From assembly GCA_003565625.1 (NCBI GenBank), contig PXBD01000061.1:1-57015 (forward strand): a stretch of 57,015 nt of DNA, in the 5' to 3' direction. This stretch comes from Gammaproteobacteria bacterium (GTDB lineage Bacteria > Pseudomonadota > Gammaproteobacteria > Xanthomonadales > Wenzhouxiangellaceae). A program made the position numbers and the translations under genes. This document shows, in pieces, positions 8,960 to 20,386 of the stretch; positions within the stretch are counted from its first letter, which is position 1; the number at the start of each line of letters is the position of its first letter. Below the pieces are notes generated by a model. It ran no database searches. It had not been told where the DNA came from and was given only the letters and a program-made list of their open reading frames with translations.

Positions 8960-10471
8960 TCACGGCAGCTTGGAAACCATGATGTGCTCAACAAGATGCC
9001 CTACTGACACTTCCATCATCTCGATCAGCGGGTACGGCCAGATGCCGATGGCGAGCACGAAGACCGCCAGCGTGATCATCAAAAACCACTCGCGCGGGCT
9101 CAGGTCTTTCAGGCCGGCCACGGCGTTGTTGGCGACCTCGCCATAGAACACGCGGCGCACCAGCCACAGGCTGTAGGCCGCGCCCAGCAGCAGGCTTGAG
9201 GCGGCGACGAAAGCAAACCAGAAATTGGCGTGAAAGGCGGCCATGATGACCATGAATTCGCCAACAAAGCCCGAAGTGCCCGGCAGGCCGGCGTTGGCCA
9301 TGAAAAACAGCACGGCGAACATCCCCAGCCAGGGCATGGTGTTGGCCACCCCGCCGTAGCTTGCCATGTCGCGGCTGTGGACTCGGTCGTAGAGCATGCC
9401 GATGATCAGGAACATCGCGCCGGAGACAAAGGCATGCGAGATCATCTGGACCATGGCCCCGGTAACGCCGAGACCGGCACCGACGATGTTGTCGGTATTC
9501 CGGGTGATGGCAAAGGCCAGGAACAAGCCCAGCGTGACAAAGCCCATGTGCGCAATCGAGCTGTAGGCGATCAGCTTTTTCATGTCGCTCTGGGCCAGGG
9601 CGACAAAACCGATGTAGGCAATCGCGACCAGCGACAGGCCGATGACCAGCCAGTCCAGGGCTGCCGCGGCGTCGGGCGTGATCGGCAGCGCAAAACGGAC
9701 CAGGCCATACCCGCCAATCTTGAGCATGATCGCCGCCAGCACCACCGAGCCGCCGGTGGGCGCCTCGACGTGGGCGTCAGGCAGCCAGGTATGAATCGGC
9801 CACATCGGCAGCTTGACGCCAAAGGCGACCAGGAAGGCCAGGAAAATCAGGATCTGGGCGTGCAGGGCGATCGGCAACTGGTGAAAATCAAGGATCTGGA
9901 AACTGCCCGACTGCAGGTACAGCCACAGCAGCGCGATCAGCATGAACACCGAACCGAAAAAGGTGAACAGGAACAACTTGACCGTTGCGTAGATCCGGTT
10001 CGGCCCGCCCCAGATACCGATGATCAGGAACATCGGTACCAGCATGGCTTCAAAGAACACGTAGAACAGCAAGGCATCCAGCGAGGAGAACACGCCGACC
10101 ATCAGGCCCTGCAGGAGCAGGAAACTGGCCATGTACAGATGCGGCCGATCCTTGATGTGCCAGCTGGCCACGATGATCAACAGCGAAATGGGCGTGGTCA
10201 GCAGGATCAACGGCAAGGACAGGCCATCGATTCCCAGGTGATAGTACACGCTGAACGCAGCAATCCAGACCACCTGCTCCTCGAACTGCTTGGCCGTGCT
10301 GCCGCTATCAAAGCCGGCGTACAACACCAGGGCCAGCAAGAACGACACGATGGCCGCAATCAAGGCCAGCGGCCGCACCAGCTTGGGGCTGCCGCCGCCG
10401 ATGGCGGCGATCAGTGCCGCAGCCAGGATGGGCACCCAGATCAACAAACTCAGCAAGGGCCATTCAAACAT
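8960..10471 (-). CDS. nuoM: NADH-quinone oxidoreductase subunit M
   Basis: Antiporter-like proton-pumping subunit of complex I, 503 residues, about 14 helices. Recognisable segments are YVFFEAMLVPMFLIIG, carrying the conserved helix-5 glutamate, then KLPMWPIHTWLPDAHVEAPT, and QSDMKKLIAYSSIAHMGF. The length is normal for NuoM. The start ATG at 10471 lies three bases after the nuoL stop. The gene ends just before the inverted-repeat element that separates it from nuoN. Confidence 0.96.
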   Translation of the reverse strand: MFEWPLLSLLIWVPILAAALIAAIGGGSPKLVRPLALIAAIVSFLLALVLYAGFDSGSTAKQFEEQVVWIAAFSVYYHLGIDGLSLPLILLTTPISLLIIVASWHIKDRPHLYMASFLLLQGLMVGVFSSLDALLFYVFFEAMLVPMFLIIGIWGGPNRIYATVKLFLFTFFGSVFMLIALLWLYLQSGSFQILDFHQLPIALHAQILIFLAFLVAFGVKLPMWPIHTWLPDAHVEAPTGGSVVLAAIMLKIGGYGLVRFALPITPDAAAALDWLVIGLSLVAIAYIGFVALAQSDMKKLIAYSSIAHMGFVTLGLFLAFAITRNTDNIVGAGLGVTGAMVQMISHAFVSGAMFLIIGMLYDRVHSRDMASYGGVANTMPWLGMFAVLFFMANAGLPGTSGFVGEFMVIMAAFHANFWFAFVAASSLLLGAAYSLWLVRRVFYGEVANNAVAGLKDLSPREWFLMITLAVFVLAIGIWPYPLIEMMEVSVGHLVEHIMVSKLP

Positions 10472-10474
10472 GAA

Positions 10475-12445
10475 TCACCCCTTAAGTAGCACGAACGAGG
10501 CCACGATCGCCACCAGGCCGATGATCATGGCAAACGCGTAGTGGAACAGGAAGCCGGACTGTAGCGCCCGTGAGGCATCAGCAATTCGGCCGACCAGGCG
10601 AACCGTGCCACCGACTAACCAGCCATCGATGATCATCCGGTCTCCGCGATTGGAAAGACCCGAGGCGAACTTCAGCGAACCGCCGGTGATGCCCTTCATG
10701 TACAAATCATCGAAACCGTACTTGTTGTCGAGAATCTTCCAGACCGGGTACAGACGCTGCTTGGCGGCCTCGGCGATACCTGGATTGAACAGGTAGACCC
10801 AGGTCGCAAGCCCCACACCCAACATAGCCAGCCAGAACACCGGGGTCAGGAAGCCGTGCAGGCCGAATGCAAACGGGCCATCGTCAAACTTGTAGGCCAA
10901 CTGGGCGACCACGTCGTGGGCTTCGCGCACGAAGATCGCATCGGCCAGCGCACCGCCGAACAGCAGCGGCACCACGGTGAAATAGCCGATCAGGACCGAC
11001 GGGATGGCCAGCAGGATCAGCGGCACCGTCACCACCCAGGGGGATTCATGAGCGTGGGCACGGGTCTCGTCGTCCATGCGCGTCGGCCCGTGGAAGGTGA
11101 GATACAGCAACCGGAACGAGTAGAGCGCGGTAATCACCACACCGGCATACACGGCAAAGGTGGCGAAGGCCACGCCCGGCCGGTCGGCCAGCTTGACCGC
11201 CTCGATGATCAGATCCTTGGAGTAGAAACCGGAGAAGAACGGAAAGCCGATCAGGGCCAGCGAGCCCAGCCAGGCAGTTGCCGCGGTGATCGGCAGGTAG
11301 CGCGCCAAACCGCCCATCTCGCGCATGTCCTGCTTGTGGTGCAGGGCGATGATGACAGAGCCGGCGGCCAGGAACAGCAAGGCCTTGAAGAAGGCATGGG
11401 TCATCAGGTGGAAGATTGCGACCGAGTAGGCCGACACGCCCAGGGCCACGGTCATGTAGCCCAGCTGCGAAAGGGTCGAGTAGGCGACCACACGCTTGAT
11501 GTCGGTCTGGACGATACCGACCAGGCCCATGAACAAGGCGGTGATCGCGCCGATGACGAGGATGAAACTCAGCGCCGGCACCGAGGCCTCGAACATCGGC
11601 GACAAACGAGCCACCATGAAGATCCCGGCCGTGACCATGGTCGCGGCGTGGATCAGGGCCGAGATCGGGGTCGGGCCTTCCATGGAATCGGGCAGCCAGA
11701 CGTGCAGCGGCACCTGGGCCGACTTGCCCATCGCACCGATGAACAGGCAGATACAGATAAAGGTCAGCACCGACCACTCGACCCCGGCGAACAGGCTGAT
11801 GGTCTGGCCTTCCATCGCCGGCACCGCGGCGAACACGGCCGCATAGTCCAGCGAGCCGGCGTACATCAATACCGCGGCCACGCCCAGGATCAGGCCAAAG
11901 TCACCGGCCCGGTTGACCAGGAAGGCCTTGAGGTTGGCGCGTACGGCCGATTCCTTCTTGAACCAGAAGCCGATCAACAGGTAGGAGACCACGCCCACTG
12001 CTTCCCAGCCAAAGAACAGCTGCAGGAAGTTGTTGGCCATCACCAGCATCAGCATGGCGAAGGTAAACAGGTTGATGTAGGCGAAAAAGCGCTGGTAGCC
12101 GGGATCATCGTGCATGTAGCCGACCGTGTAGATGTGCACCATCAGCGATACGAAGGTCACGACCACCATCATCAGGGCGGTCAGGCTATCGATGAGAAAC
12201 CCGATCTCGAACTGGAACCCGTCGGTCACCGCCCAGGTGTAGACCGAATAATTGAGCACCGGAAGATCGTTGACAAATACTTCCCAGGCAACGTGTGCCG
12301 AAAGAGCAAACGAGGCGGTCACCGCCAGGATGGTGACCCAATGGGCAGCAGAGCGGCCAATCAGGCGTCCGAACAAACCGGCGATCAGGGACCCGGCCAG
12401 CGGCAGCAACGGGATCATCAGCAACAGGGTTTCGATGTTCATCAC
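10475..12445 (-). CDS. nuoL: NADH-quinone oxidoreductase subunit L
   Basis: Largest antiporter-like subunit of complex I, 656 residues, placed at the distal tip of the membrane arm. Visible landmarks are FFGWEAVGVVSYLLIGFW, with the helix-5 glutamate region, AQVPLHVWLPDSMEGPTPIS, and QTDIKRVVAYSTLSQLGYM. The C-terminal part contains the NuoL-specific extension expected to form the long lateral helix (around RMIIDGWLVGGTVRLVGRI). The ATG at 12445 directly abuts the nuoK stop. The length fits the family and no interruption is seen. Confidence 0.96.
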   Translation of the reverse strand: MMNIETLLLMIPLLPLAGSLIAGLFGRLIGRSAAHWVTILAVTASFALSAHVAWEVFVNDLPVLNYSVYTWAVTDGFQFEIGFLIDSLTALMMVVVTFVSLMVHIYTVGYMHDDPGYQRFFAYINLFTFAMLMLVMANNFLQLFFGWEAVGVVSYLLIGFWFKKESAVRANLKAFLVNRAGDFGLILGVAAVLMYAGSLDYAAVFAAVPAMEGQTISLFAGVEWSVLTFICICLFIGAMGKSAQVPLHVWLPDSMEGPTPISALIHAATMVTAGIFMVARLSPMFEASVPALSFILVIGAITALFMGLVGIVQTDIKRVVAYSTLSQLGYMTVALGVSAYSVAIFHLMTHAFFKALLFLAAGSVIIALHHKQDMREMGGLARYLPITAATAWLGSLALIGFPFFSGFYSKDLIIEAVKLADRPGVAFATFAVYAGVVITALYSFRLLYLTFHGPTRMDDETRAHAHESPWVVTVPLILLAIPSVLIGYFTVVPLLFGGALADAIFVREAHDVVAQLAYKFDDGPFAFGLHGFLTPVFWLAMLGVGLATWVYLFNPGIAEAAKQRLYPVWKILDNKYGFDDLYMKGITGGSLKFASGLSNRGDRMIIDGWLVGGTVRLVGRIADASRALQSGFLFHYAFAMIIGLVAIVASFVLLKG

Positions 12446-12751
12446 CTACCCCTTCAGGTCCGCCAGTTCTTCGACGTTGATCGTGCGCCGGTTGCGGAAC
12501 AACACCACCAGGATCGCCAGACCGATCGCCGCCTCGGCCGCGGCCACGGTCAGGATGAAGAACACGAAAACCTGGCCGTCCATGTTGTCGAGAAAGCGCG
12601 AGAAGGCAATGAAATTGATGTTGACCGCCAACAGCATCAGCTCGATGCACATCAGCAGGATCAACACGTTCTTGCGGTTCAAGAATATCCCGGCCACGCT
12701 GATGCAAAACAGCAGCGCGCCCAGGCTCAGAAAATGGGCCAGCGTCAGCAT
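12446..12751 (-). CDS. nuoK: NADH-quinone oxidoreductase subunit K
   Basis: Small complex I membrane subunit, 101 residues with three helices, homologous to MrpC of Na+/H+ antiporters. Helix 2 includes [18 protein letters not shown], with the conserved membrane glutamate needed for proton translocation; a second acidic site is in [11 protein letters not shown] in helix 3. It starts two bases after the nuoJ stop and its own stop abuts the nuoL start, indicating tight coupling. Confidence 0.96.
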   Translation of the reverse strand: MLTLAHFLSLGALLFCISVAGIFLNRKNVLILLMCIELMLLAVNINFIAFSRFLDNMDGQVFVFFILTVAAAEAAIGLAILVVLFRNRRTINVEELADLKG

Positions 12752-12753
12752 GA

Positions 12754-13395
12754 TCAGCTTCCCTCCCCGCGCTTGCGAGCCGCGTCCGAACCGGCGCTGG
12801 AACCACCCTCGGCCGGCATGCTGACCAGGCGTACACGCTCTTCGCGCGTGACCCGCACCTGGCGCGATGGATCCTGGTGCTTGGTATTCGGTCGACGCCG
12901 GTGGGTCAGCATGATCGCCGCGATGATCGCCACCAGCAACAAGACGGCTGCAATTTCAAAAGCAAACAGGTAGTCGGTATAGAGCAGCAAACCAAGCTCG
13001 GCGGTGTGACTGTAGCCCTCGGGTTGCGGCTGCGGCATCGGGACCGCCTCCAGGCCGCGGGTCCAGATCACCAAGAACATCTGCAGGGCCATGGCAAAGG
13101 CCACCAGCAGCCCGACGGGCAAAAACCGGGTAAAGCCTTCCCGGAGTGGTGCGGTCTTGACGTCGAGCATCATCACCACGAACAAAAACAGCACCATCAC
13201 GGCACCGACGTACACCAGCACCAGGACGATGGCCAGGAACTCGGCCTGCAGCAGCAACCAGATACAGGCAGCCGAAAAGAACGCCAGTACCAGGTACAGC
13301 GCTGCATACACGGGATTCCCGACCGTCACCACGCCCAGCGCGGCCAGGATCAGGATGGTCCCGAACAGATAGAAAACCAGCTCTATGATTGGCAT
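12754..13395 (-). CDS. nuoJ: NADH-quinone oxidoreductase subunit J
   Basis: Complex I membrane subunit of 213 residues with five predicted helices. The conserved segment [19 protein letters not shown] is helix 3, the site of the pi-bulge seen in complex I structures. The hydrophilic C-terminal tail (about residues 165-213: [15 protein letters not shown], then a Ser/Gly-rich end) is typical of the longer proteobacterial NuoJ proteins. It begins 24 bp after the nuoI stop, the only other non-overlapping spacing of note besides nuoM/nuoN. Confidence 0.95.
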   Translation of the reverse strand: MPIIELVFYLFGTILILAALGVVTVGNPVYAALYLVLAFFSAACIWLLLQAEFLAIVLVLVYVGAVMVLFLFVVMMLDVKTAPLREGFTRFLPVGLLVAFAMALQMFLVIWTRGLEAVPMPQPQPEGYSHTAELGLLLYTDYLFAFEIAAVLLLVAIIAAIMLTHRRRPNTKHQDPSRQVRVTREERVRLVSMPAEGGSSAGSDAARKRGEGS

Positions 13396-13419
13396 GCCCT
13401 GACTCTGAAATTCCCTCTG

Positions 13420-13917
13420 CTAACGGTAGGCGGCGTCCTGGCGGCGCGCCTCGGCAATACGGTCCTCGAAGCGGTCGCCGATGGCGAGCAACTGCTCCTT
13501 GGTCACAATATTCTCGCCCCGATTCTCGAAGTGGTACTCGCTGATATCGGTTTCCACGATGGAATCCACCGGGCAAGACTCTTCACAGAAACCGCAATAA
13601 ATGCACTTGAACAGGTCAATGTCGTAGCGCGTGGTCCGCCGGGTGCCATCTTCGCGCTGGTGTGAATCAATGGTAATGGCCAGGGCCGGGCACACCGCCT
13701 CGCACAACTTGCAGGCAATGCAGCGCTCCTCTCCGTTCGGATACCGACGCAATGCGTGCAGCCCGCGGAACCGGGGCGACTTCGGCGTCTTCTCCTCCGG
13801 ATAGTTGAGGGTCTCCTTGGGGCTTTTCCAGTAGCGCATGGTCAGCGCCAGGCCGCGGAACAACTCCAGCAACATCAGCGACTTCAGGTATCGGGTCACG
13901 GTATGCATCACAATCAA
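13420..13917 (-). CDS. nuoI: NADH-quinone oxidoreductase subunit I (two 4Fe-4S clusters)
   Basis: Ferredoxin-like peripheral subunit, 165 residues, carrying clusters N6a and N6b that pass electrons from NuoG to NuoB. The two motifs are [12 protein letters not shown] (C66, C69, C72, C76) and [12 protein letters not shown] (C105, C108, C111, C115). An amphipathic N-terminal helix ([18 protein letters not shown]) would attach it to the membrane arm. The start overlaps the nuoH stop by four bases; a second in-frame ATG three codons later is a possible alternative. Confidence 0.96.
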   Translation of the reverse strand: MIVMHTVTRYLKSLMLLELFRGLALTMRYWKSPKETLNYPEEKTPKSPRFRGLHALRRYPNGEERCIACKLCEAVCPALAITIDSHQREDGTRRTTRYDIDLFKCIYCGFCEESCPVDSIVETDISEYHFENRGENIVTKEQLLAIGDRFEDRIAEARRQDAAYR

Positions 13918-14933
13918 CCTCCGTACAGCCCCGAGACTCGCAGCACTCCAGCCACCATCACCCAGACGATGGTGATGGGAATGAAGACCTTCCAGCCCAG
14001 GCGCATGATCTGGTCATAGCGATAGCGCGGGAAGGTGGCCCGAAACCAAAGGTACAGGAAACAGAAAATAACGGTCTTGGCCAGGAACCAGTGCAGCCCG
14101 CCCTGGCCAAGAATGGTGTCGCCCAACACCGGAACGCCCTGGAAAGGAGACAACCAGCCGCCCAGAAACAAAAGGGCAGCCAGGGCCGAGATCAGGATCA
14201 TGTTGGCGTATTCGGCCAGGAAAAACACCGCGAACGCCGAGCCCGAATACTCGACGTGGAAACCGGCCACGATTTCGGATTCCCCTTCGGCGACGTCAAA
14301 CGGAGCCCGGTTGGTTTCGGCAACACCGGAGATGAAGTAAATCACGAACAGCGGCAGCAACGGCAGCCAGAACCAGCTGAAAATCCCGCCGGACTGGGCC
14401 TGGACGATCCCGGTCAGGTTCAGCGTTCCGGCCAGCACCACCACGCCAACCAGGGCAAAACCCATGGCGATTTCATAGCTCACCGTCTGGGCGGCCGAGC
14501 GCAGCCCGCCCAGCAGCGCATACTTCGAGTTCGAGGCCCAACCACCGATGAGGATGCCATATACGCCCATCGAGGTCATCGCCAGAATGAACAGCAAACC
14601 GGCGTCAATATCAGCCAGCACCATCCAGTCGTTGAACGGCACCACCGCCCAGGCCGTCAGCGCCGGCGCCAGGGCCAGGACCGGCGCCAGCAGGAACAGG
14701 AAACGGTTGGAGTTGGCCGGAATGATCAGTTCCTTGAACAACATCTTGAACAGATCGGCAAACGGCTGCAGCAGGCCCAGCGGCCCGATCCGGTTGGGGC
14801 CCCGTCGAACCTGCATGTAGCCGATCACCTTGCGCTCGAAATAGGTGAAGTAGGCCACGCTGATGGTAACGGGCAGCACCACCATCAACACCTTGGCCAG
14901 GGTCCACAACAAAGTGGTGAGTTGCTCGATCAT
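13914..14933 (-). CDS. nuoH: NADH-quinone oxidoreductase subunit H
   Basis: Complex I membrane subunit of 339 residues with eight or nine helices, forming the quinone-binding chamber together with NuoB and NuoD. Signature pieces are [20 protein letters not shown] and [17 protein letters not shown], the glutamate-rich loop of the E-channel, then [19 protein letters not shown] near the C-terminus. The start overlaps the end of nuoG by four bases and the stop overlaps the nuoI start. Confidence 0.97.
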   Translation of the reverse strand: MIEQLTTLLWTLAKVLMVVLPVTISVAYFTYFERKVIGYMQVRRGPNRIGPLGLLQPFADLFKMLFKELIIPANSNRFLFLLAPVLALAPALTAWAVVPFNDWMVLADIDAGLLFILAMTSMGVYGILIGGWASNSKYALLGGLRSAAQTVSYEIAMGFALVGVVVLAGTLNLTGIVQAQSGGIFSWFWLPLLPLFVIYFISGVAETNRAPFDVAEGESEIVAGFHVEYSGSAFAVFFLAEYANMILISALAALLFLGGWLSPFQGVPVLGDTILGQGGLHWFLAKTVIFCFLYLWFRATFPRYRYDQIMRLGWKVFIPITIVWVMVAGVLRVSGLYGG

Positions 14934-17308
14934 TGGCCTGCCGCCTGGATTGTCAGCTCATCGTACGAGCCGCCCAGACCCGCGCTCTCGGCCACGCCAG
15001 CGGGAATCCACACCGCGTCCGGGGCGATTCGTTCGTCCAGCTGCAGCAAGAAGGTCGCAAAACCCTCACCCTGACCCACGCGCACGCGGTCTGAATCGGC
15101 CAGGTTCATGCGCCTTGCCGTATCCGGGTGCATGCGCGCCATCGGCGCGTCGGCATGGGAAGTCTGCTGCAGTGGCAATGAGCGCCGCACCATCGAGTCG
15201 CCCGCATACATCGGCACATCGCCGATGCGAGCCAGGTCCGGAGCCGGGTCGGCCGGAGCGCGTGACCGGGCCGGCGGGCTGAGACCTGGCTGGCCAGCCG
15301 CTCCGACCTGCTCTACGGCCTGGCCGGTGACTGCCTCAAGGTCGACAAATTCAAAGCCGTCCAGTTTCAGCAGTTCACCCAGCTGCCGCAGGATCTTCCA
15401 GCCGGCGCGGGCATCACCGGCCGGTTTGATCACCGCGTGCAGCGACTCGATCCGGTCGTCCAGGTTGACATAGGTTCCGTCCGTTTCCGGGATCGCGGCC
15501 ATGGGCAGCAGCACGTCGGCCACCTCGAGCAGGTCGTCTCCGGCGAAAGCAGACATCGCGACCACGCGCTCGGCACCGGAAAGCGCGGCCATTGCCCGCG
15601 CCGGATCGGCCAGGTCCCGGGTCGGCTCGACATCCACCAGCAGATAACCACGGCGTGGTGAGGCAAGCATCTGGCTGGCACTGAGGCCTTGCGCGCCCGG
15701 CACGGCGCCGGCCGCCCAGGCGCCCTGGCTGTTGGCCGGTCCGGGCAACAGGCACAGCGAGACACCAGCCAGATCGGCCAGATATTCGGCCAGGGCTCGC
15801 AGCAGGCCGGCGTCCGGATGATTCAGGGCGACATCGCCCAGCAGCACGATGCCTCCCTCAGTCACCCGCAATGCAGCGGCCACCCGACGGGCGCGAGCGT
15901 CCACTTCGACCTGGTCCAGCCATGCCCCGACCGGCCCCTCCGGCAAGGAAGCCTCTGCCAGATCCGCTGCCGCGCGGGCAATACCGGCCAGCGTATCAAC
16001 CATGGCCGCCGGCGCGACCGTCATCCGCTCGGCCAGGTCGAAGGGGAAGTCGTAGGCGACCGGGTTGAGGTCCATGATCGTGGCCCCGTGTAGCCGCCAC
16101 GCGGTGCGCACCCGGTGGCCAAGAATGGGCTGATCATGGCGGATATTGCTGCCAACCAGGAAAATGGTCTCGGCGTCGGCCAGGGCCGAGCTCGGAATGT
16201 CCATGCGGGCCTGCCCGGCCAGCCGGTGCGAGGTATCGGCCAGGCGCAGGCGGTGGTCGATGTTGGCACAACCCAGCCCCCGACCCAGGCGAGCGAGCAG
16301 CGCGTGTTCCTCGCTGGTCGCGCGTGGCGAGGCGAGAATACCCAGCTGGTCGGCTCCAGCGGAATCAACGACCGCCCCAATGGCCTCTGCGGCAGCCTGA
16401 AGAGCTCTTGGCCAGTCACATTCCTGCCACTGGCCGTCGACCCGAACCCGGGGCGAGGTCAGGCGGTCGGGGGCGTCAAGAGCAAAATGCGAGTAGCGGT
16501 CGCGATCAGACAGCCAGCACTCGTTGACCGCTTCGTTGTCGCGCGGCACACAGCGCATGATGCGCCGTCCGCGCACGTGGTAGAACAGGTTCGAACCCAA
16601 GCAGTCGTGGGTGCCTACAAACGGTCGGGCACGCATTTCCCAGGGCCGGGCCGAGAACCGGAAGGGTTTGTTGGTGAGCGCACCCACCGGGCACAAGTCG
16701 ATGATGTTGCCCGAGAGTTCGGAGTGGATGTTGCGTTCCACAAAGGTCGAAATTTCGGTGTGTTCTCCGCGCCCAATGCCGCCAAGTTCGGTGGTCCCGG
16801 CAATTTCTTCAAGAAAGCGGATGCAGCGCGTGCAGTGGATGCAGCGGGTCATGTCGGTCGAGACCAGCGGCCCGAGGTTCTTGTCCTTGACCACGCGCTT
16901 GCGCTCGGTAAAGCGCGATACGCCGCGCCCGTAGCCCATCGCCAGATCCTGCAGTTCGCACTCCCCTCCCTGGTCGCAGATCGGGCAGTCCAGCGGATGG
17001 TTGATGAGCAGGAATTCCATCACCCCGCGCTGGGCGTCGACCGCGCGGCGCGATTCAGTGAACACCTTCATCCCCTCGCCTACCGGAGTGGCGCAGGCCG
17101 GCAGGGGTTTGGGCGCTTTCTCCACGTCAACCAGGCACATCCGACAGTTGGCCGCAATCGACAGCTTGCGGTGGTAACAGAATCGCGGAATGTCGATCCC
17201 GATCCGGTCGGCGGCCTCGATAATCATCGAGCCTCTTTCGGCCTGCACTTCCTGGCCATCAATTTCCAGCGTGACCAGGTTGGTCTGGGTGGGGTTGACC
17301 GTCGCCAT
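14930..17308 (-). CDS. nuoG: NADH-quinone oxidoreductase subunit G
   Basis: Largest peripheral subunit, 792 residues. The N-terminal ferredoxin domain binds cluster N1b (C44, C55, C58, C72). The following His-Cys motif binds N5 (H104, C108, C111, C117), and a 4Fe-4S site binds N4 (C156, C159, C162, C206). The CxxCxxxC motif that would bind the extra N7 cluster is absent after residue 230, as in many bacteria. The remainder is a molybdopterin-oxidoreductase-like domain without a functional cofactor role in complex I. It ends with a domain resembling the molybdopterin-dinucleotide-binding fold. The start shares one base with the nuoF stop. Confidence 0.96.
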   Translation of the reverse strand: MATVNPTQTNLVTLEIDGQEVQAERGSMIIEAADRIGIDIPRFCYHRKLSIAANCRMCLVDVEKAPKPLPACATPVGEGMKVFTESRRAVDAQRGVMEFLLINHPLDCPICDQGGECELQDLAMGYGRGVSRFTERKRVVKDKNLGPLVSTDMTRCIHCTRCIRFLEEIAGTTELGGIGRGEHTEISTFVERNIHSELSGNIIDLCPVGALTNKPFRFSARPWEMRARPFVGTHDCLGSNLFYHVRGRRIMRCVPRDNEAVNECWLSDRDRYSHFALDAPDRLTSPRVRVDGQWQECDWPRALQAAAEAIGAVVDSAGADQLGILASPRATSEEHALLARLGRGLGCANIDHRLRLADTSHRLAGQARMDIPSSALADAETIFLVGSNIRHDQPILGHRVRTAWRLHGATIMDLNPVAYDFPFDLAERMTVAPAAMVDTLAGIARAAADLAEASLPEGPVGAWLDQVEVDARARRVAAALRVTEGGIVLLGDVALNHPDAGLLRALAEYLADLAGVSLCLLPGPANSQGAWAAGAVPGAQGLSASQMLASPRRGYLLVDVEPTRDLADPARAMAALSGAERVVAMSAFAGDDLLEVADVLLPMAAIPETDGTYVNLDDRIESLHAVIKPAGDARAGWKILRQLGELLKLDGFEFVDLEAVTGQAVEQVGAAGQPGLSPPARSRAPADPAPDLARIGDVPMYAGDSMVRRSLPLQQTSHADAPMARMHPDTARRMNLADSDRVRVGQGEGFATFLLQLDERIAPDAVWIPAGVAESAGLGGSYDELTIQAAGQ

Positions 17309-18612
17309 CAGGCCGCCACCCCCAGCTGGTCGGCAACAATCGACCGGCCGTGCTCGATGAAATATTCGAACTCATGCCGGAAATGTCGCAGGAAGCCCTG
17401 CACCGGCCAGGCCGCAGCCTCACCGAAGGCACAAATGGTGTGGCCCTCGATCTGGCCGGCGGCAGAGAGCAACAGGTCCAGATCCTCCGGCCGACCCTGC
17501 CCGGCTTGGATACGCTGGAGCACCCGATACATCCAGCCGGTGCCTTCGCGACACGGAGTGCACTGGCCGCAGGACTCGGCGTAGTAAAACCGGGCAATGC
17601 GGGTGCAGGCCGCCACCATGCAGGTGGTTTCATCCATCACGATGACGGCCCCGGAGCCCAGGCCGGACCCGGCTTTCTGGAGGGCGTCATAGTCCATGGT
17701 GATCTGCATCATGGTCTCGGCCGGCAGCACCGGCATGGACGACCCGCCCGGAATGACGGCCTTGAGGGCATTGCCGTTGCGCATCCCGCCTGCTCGTTTC
17801 AAAAGGTCGGCAAAGGGCGTCCCCAGCGGAATTTCATGGTTGCCGGGGCGCTTGACGTGGCCGGAAACCGAAAACACCTTGACCCCGCCATTATTGGGCT
17901 TGCCAAGATCGAGAAACCAGTCCGGACCATTGCGCAGAATGGCCGGTACCGAGGCCAGCGTTTCGGTATTGTTGATAGTTGTCGGCTTGCCGTAGAGACC
18001 AAAATTGGCCGGAAACGGCGGCTTGAATCTCGGCTGGCCCTTTTTGCCCTCCAGCGACTCCATCAGCGCGGTTTCCTCGCCACAGATGTAGGCACCGGCG
18101 CCCAGCACGTTGTGGATATCAATATCGATACCGGACCCGCGCACATTGCGTCCCAGGTAGCCCGCCTCATAGGCCTCGACCAGCGCCTCCTCGACCCGCT
18201 CGAAAGGCTCGTGGTGGAATTCGCCCCTGAGGTAGTTGTAGGCCACCGTCACGCCCATGGCGTAGGACGCGATGGCCATGCCTTCCAGCAGCGCGTGCGG
18301 GTTGTAACGCAGGATATCGCGATCGTGACAGGTGCCCGGCTCGGATTCATCAGAGTTGCACAGCAGGTATTTCTGTCCCGGCGCCGAGCGCGGCATGAAA
18401 GACCACTTCAGCCCCGTCGGGAACCCGGCACCACCCCGTCCGCGCAGGAACGATTTCTTGATGCCTTCAATGATCTCTTCCTGCGAATTCTTTTCATCGA
18501 CTATTTTTTCCCAGGCCTGCCAGCCACCGATTTTCCGGTAGGCGGCCAAAGACCAGCAGCGTTCTGCGTCCAGGTGGGTGAATACGACGTTGTGCTCTGT
18601 CATGGCCATCAC
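17308..18612 (-). CDS. nuoF: NADH-quinone oxidoreductase subunit F (NADH/FMN site)
   Basis: NADH-binding flavoprotein subunit, 434 residues, where NADH reduces FMN. Motifs are [10 protein letters not shown] (58-67, nucleotide binding), [15 protein letters not shown] (about 175-189, FMN/NADH site) and [16 protein letters not shown] with C348, C351 and C354. A fourth ligand for cluster N3 is C394. Three in-frame ATG codons occur in the first four positions; the first overlaps the nuoE stop by four bases and is used here. The length is typical for the family. Confidence 0.97.
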   Translation of the reverse strand: MMAMTEHNVVFTHLDAERCWSLAAYRKIGGWQAWEKIVDEKNSQEEIIEGIKKSFLRGRGGAGFPTGLKWSFMPRSAPGQKYLLCNSDESEPGTCHDRDILRYNPHALLEGMAIASYAMGVTVAYNYLRGEFHHEPFERVEEALVEAYEAGYLGRNVRGSGIDIDIHNVLGAGAYICGEETALMESLEGKKGQPRFKPPFPANFGLYGKPTTINNTETLASVPAILRNGPDWFLDLGKPNNGGVKVFSVSGHVKRPGNHEIPLGTPFADLLKRAGGMRNGNALKAVIPGGSSMPVLPAETMMQITMDYDALQKAGSGLGSGAVIVMDETTCMVAACTRIARFYYAESCGQCTPCREGTGWMYRVLQRIQAGQGRPEDLDLLLSAAGQIEGHTICAFGEAAAWPVQGFLRHFRHEFEYFIEHGRSIVADQLGVAA

Positions 18613-19136
18613 TCCAATCCGTCGAGGATTTCATCGATTTTTTCGGGCGTCAGGTTCTCGTGGTAGTGGCCGTCCACGATCATCATCGGCGCGCCAACGC
18701 AGGCGGCTACACACTCCTCCTCGATCTTCAGGAAGATTCGCCCGTCCGGCGTGCTCTCGCCCATCCGAATCCCGAGCTTTTTCTCGACCTGCTCCACCAC
18801 GCGATCCGCGCCGCACAACATGCACGAGATATTGGTGCAGATCGAGATCGAATGGCGACCAACCGGCCGGGTCTCGAGCATGGAGTAAAAATTGGCCACC
18901 TCGTAGGCCCACACCGGCGGCACGTCCAGGTAATCGGCCACCGCATCCATCAACTCGCTGGGAAGCCAGCCGCCGTTCTGCTGCTGGGCAGCATACAGGG
19001 CCTGGATCAGGGTCGACCGGCTGCCTTCCGGACCATCCGGAAACTTGCCGCGCCAGTGGTCGATGGTCTGCCGGGTTTCTTCCGTTAGCAGCTCGGCCTT
19101 GCCCGCATCCGGGCGCATGGTTGCCTGCAGGCTCAT
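18609..19136 (-). CDS. nuoE: NADH-quinone oxidoreductase subunit E (2Fe-2S)
   Basis: Thioredoxin-fold subunit of the NADH module, 175 residues, holding cluster N1a. The ligands are C100 and C105 ([11 protein letters not shown]) and C142 and C146 ([11 protein letters not shown]), with the usual spacing. The upstream portion [20 protein letters not shown] is the conserved helical N-terminal part. The ATG at 19136 overlaps the nuoD stop by four bases and the stop overlaps the nuoF start. Confidence 0.96.
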   Translation of the reverse strand: MSLQATMRPDAGKAELLTEETRQTIDHWRGKFPDGPEGSRSTLIQALYAAQQQNGGWLPSELMDAVADYLDVPPVWAYEVANFYSMLETRPVGRHSISICTNISCMLCGADRVVEQVEKKLGIRMGESTPDGRIFLKIEEECVAACVGAPMMIVDGHYHENLTPEKIDEILDGLE

Positions 19137-20386
19137 CGGTCGATCTCCCCAAGCACGATGTCCTGGGTGGCAATCACCGCCGGGATATCGGCCAGCATGT
19201 GGCCCCGGGCCATCTCGTCCATCGACGACAGGTGGACAAAGGCCGGCGCGCGCAAATGCACCCGAAACGGCTTGTTGGCGCCGTCGGAAATCAGGTAACA
19301 GCCGAACTCTCCCTTCGGCGCCTCAACGGCGGCGTATGTCTCGCCCTCGGGCACGCAGTAGCCTTCGGTAAACAGCTTGAAGTGGTGAATCAGCGCTTCC
19401 ATGTCGTCTTTCATTTCCGAGCGCGTGGGCGGCGCGATCTTGAAGTTCTGCAACATGACCGGACCGGGGTTGGCCCGCAGCCAGGCAATGCACTGCTGGA
19501 TAATGCGCGCCGACTGGCGGCATTCTTCAATCCGCACCAGGTAGCGGTCGTAGCAGTCTCCGTTGCTGCCGACCGGGATATCGAAATCCACCTCGGCATA
19601 TTTGGCGTAGGGCTGTTTCTTGCGCAAATCCCAGGCAATCCCGCTGGCGCGCAGCATCGGGCCGGTAAAGCCCATCTGCAGGGCCCGCTCCGGGCTGACC
19701 TCGCCAATCCCCACCGTCCGCTGCTTCCAGATGCGGTTGTCGGTCAGCATGGTTTCGTAGTCGTCGACCCGGTCGAAAAAATCGTCGGTAAACGCTTGCA
19801 GGTAGTCCAGCAGCGAGCCCTGCCGCCAGCGGTTCATCCGCTCCAGATCCTTGCCTTTGCGCCAGCGCGATTCGGCAAGCTTCGGCATCTGGTCGGGAAG
19901 ATCGCGATAGACCCCGCCGGGACGGTAGTAGGTGGGATGCATGCGCGCACCCGAAACGGCCTCGTAGGAATCCAGCAGGCCCTCGCGCTCTCGGAACGCC
20001 CACAGGAAAACCGACATCGCCCCCAGGTCCAGGGCGTTGGAGGCAACCCACATCAAGTGGTTGAGAATGCGCGTAACCTCGTCGAACATCGTCCGGATGT
20101 ATTGCGCCCGCTCGGGTGCCTCGATGTCGAGCAGGCGCTCGATGGCGCGAACATAGGCATGCTCGTTACACATCATGGACATGTAGTCGAGCCGATCCAT
20201 GTAGCCGATCGAGTGGTTGTACGGTTTGGATTCAGCCAGCTTCTCGGTCGCACGATGCAACAGACCGATGTGCGGATCCACGCGCTCGACGGTCTCGCCG
20301 TTGAGTTCCAGCACCAGCCGCAGGGCCCCGTGCGCTGCCGGGTGTTGGGGGCCGAAATTCAGGGTGAAGTTGCGGATCTCACTCAT
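19133..20386 (-). CDS. nuoD: NADH-quinone oxidoreductase subunit D
   Basis: 49-kDa-type subunit, 417 residues, related to the large subunit of NiFe hydrogenases; it helps form the quinone site next to NuoB. The N-terminal [19 protein letters not shown] contains the conserved histidine loop at the quinone pocket, and [14 protein letters not shown] follows. It is a separate protein from NuoC, not the fused NuoCD of Escherichia coli. This fits Xanthomonadales, betaproteobacteria and many others. It overlaps both neighbours by four bases. Confidence 0.97.
   Translation of the reverse strand: MSEIRNFTLNFGPQHPAAHGALRLVLELNGETVERVDPHIGLLHRATEKLAESKPYNHSIGYMDRLDYMSMMCNEHAYVRAIERLLDIEAPERAQYIRTMFDEVTRILNHLMWVASNALDLGAMSVFLWAFREREGLLDSYEAVSGARMHPTYYRPGGVYRDLPDQMPKLAESRWRKGKDLERMNRWRQGSLLDYLQAFTDDFFDRVDDYETMLTDNRIWKQRTVGIGEVSPERALQMGFTGPMLRASGIAWDLRKKQPYAKYAEVDFDIPVGSNGDCYDRYLVRIEECRQSARIIQQCIAWLRANPGPVMLQNFKIAPPTRSEMKDDMEALIHHFKLFTEGYCVPEGETYAAVEAPKGEFGCYLISDGANKPFRVHLRAPAFVHLSSMDEMARGHMLADIPAVIATQDIVLGEIDR

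Noticed and set aside
10856..12973. Long open frame (705 codons) on the + strand
   Set aside because: It is antisense to nuoL, nuoK and part of nuoJ, is rich in Gln/His/Asp/Gly as expected for a complementary frame of GC-rich membrane genes, and resembles no protein.
14930..17308. Second molybdoenzyme in the nuo region
   Set aside because: The molybdopterin-like domain is the normal C-terminal part of NuoG, preceded by its three cluster motifs.
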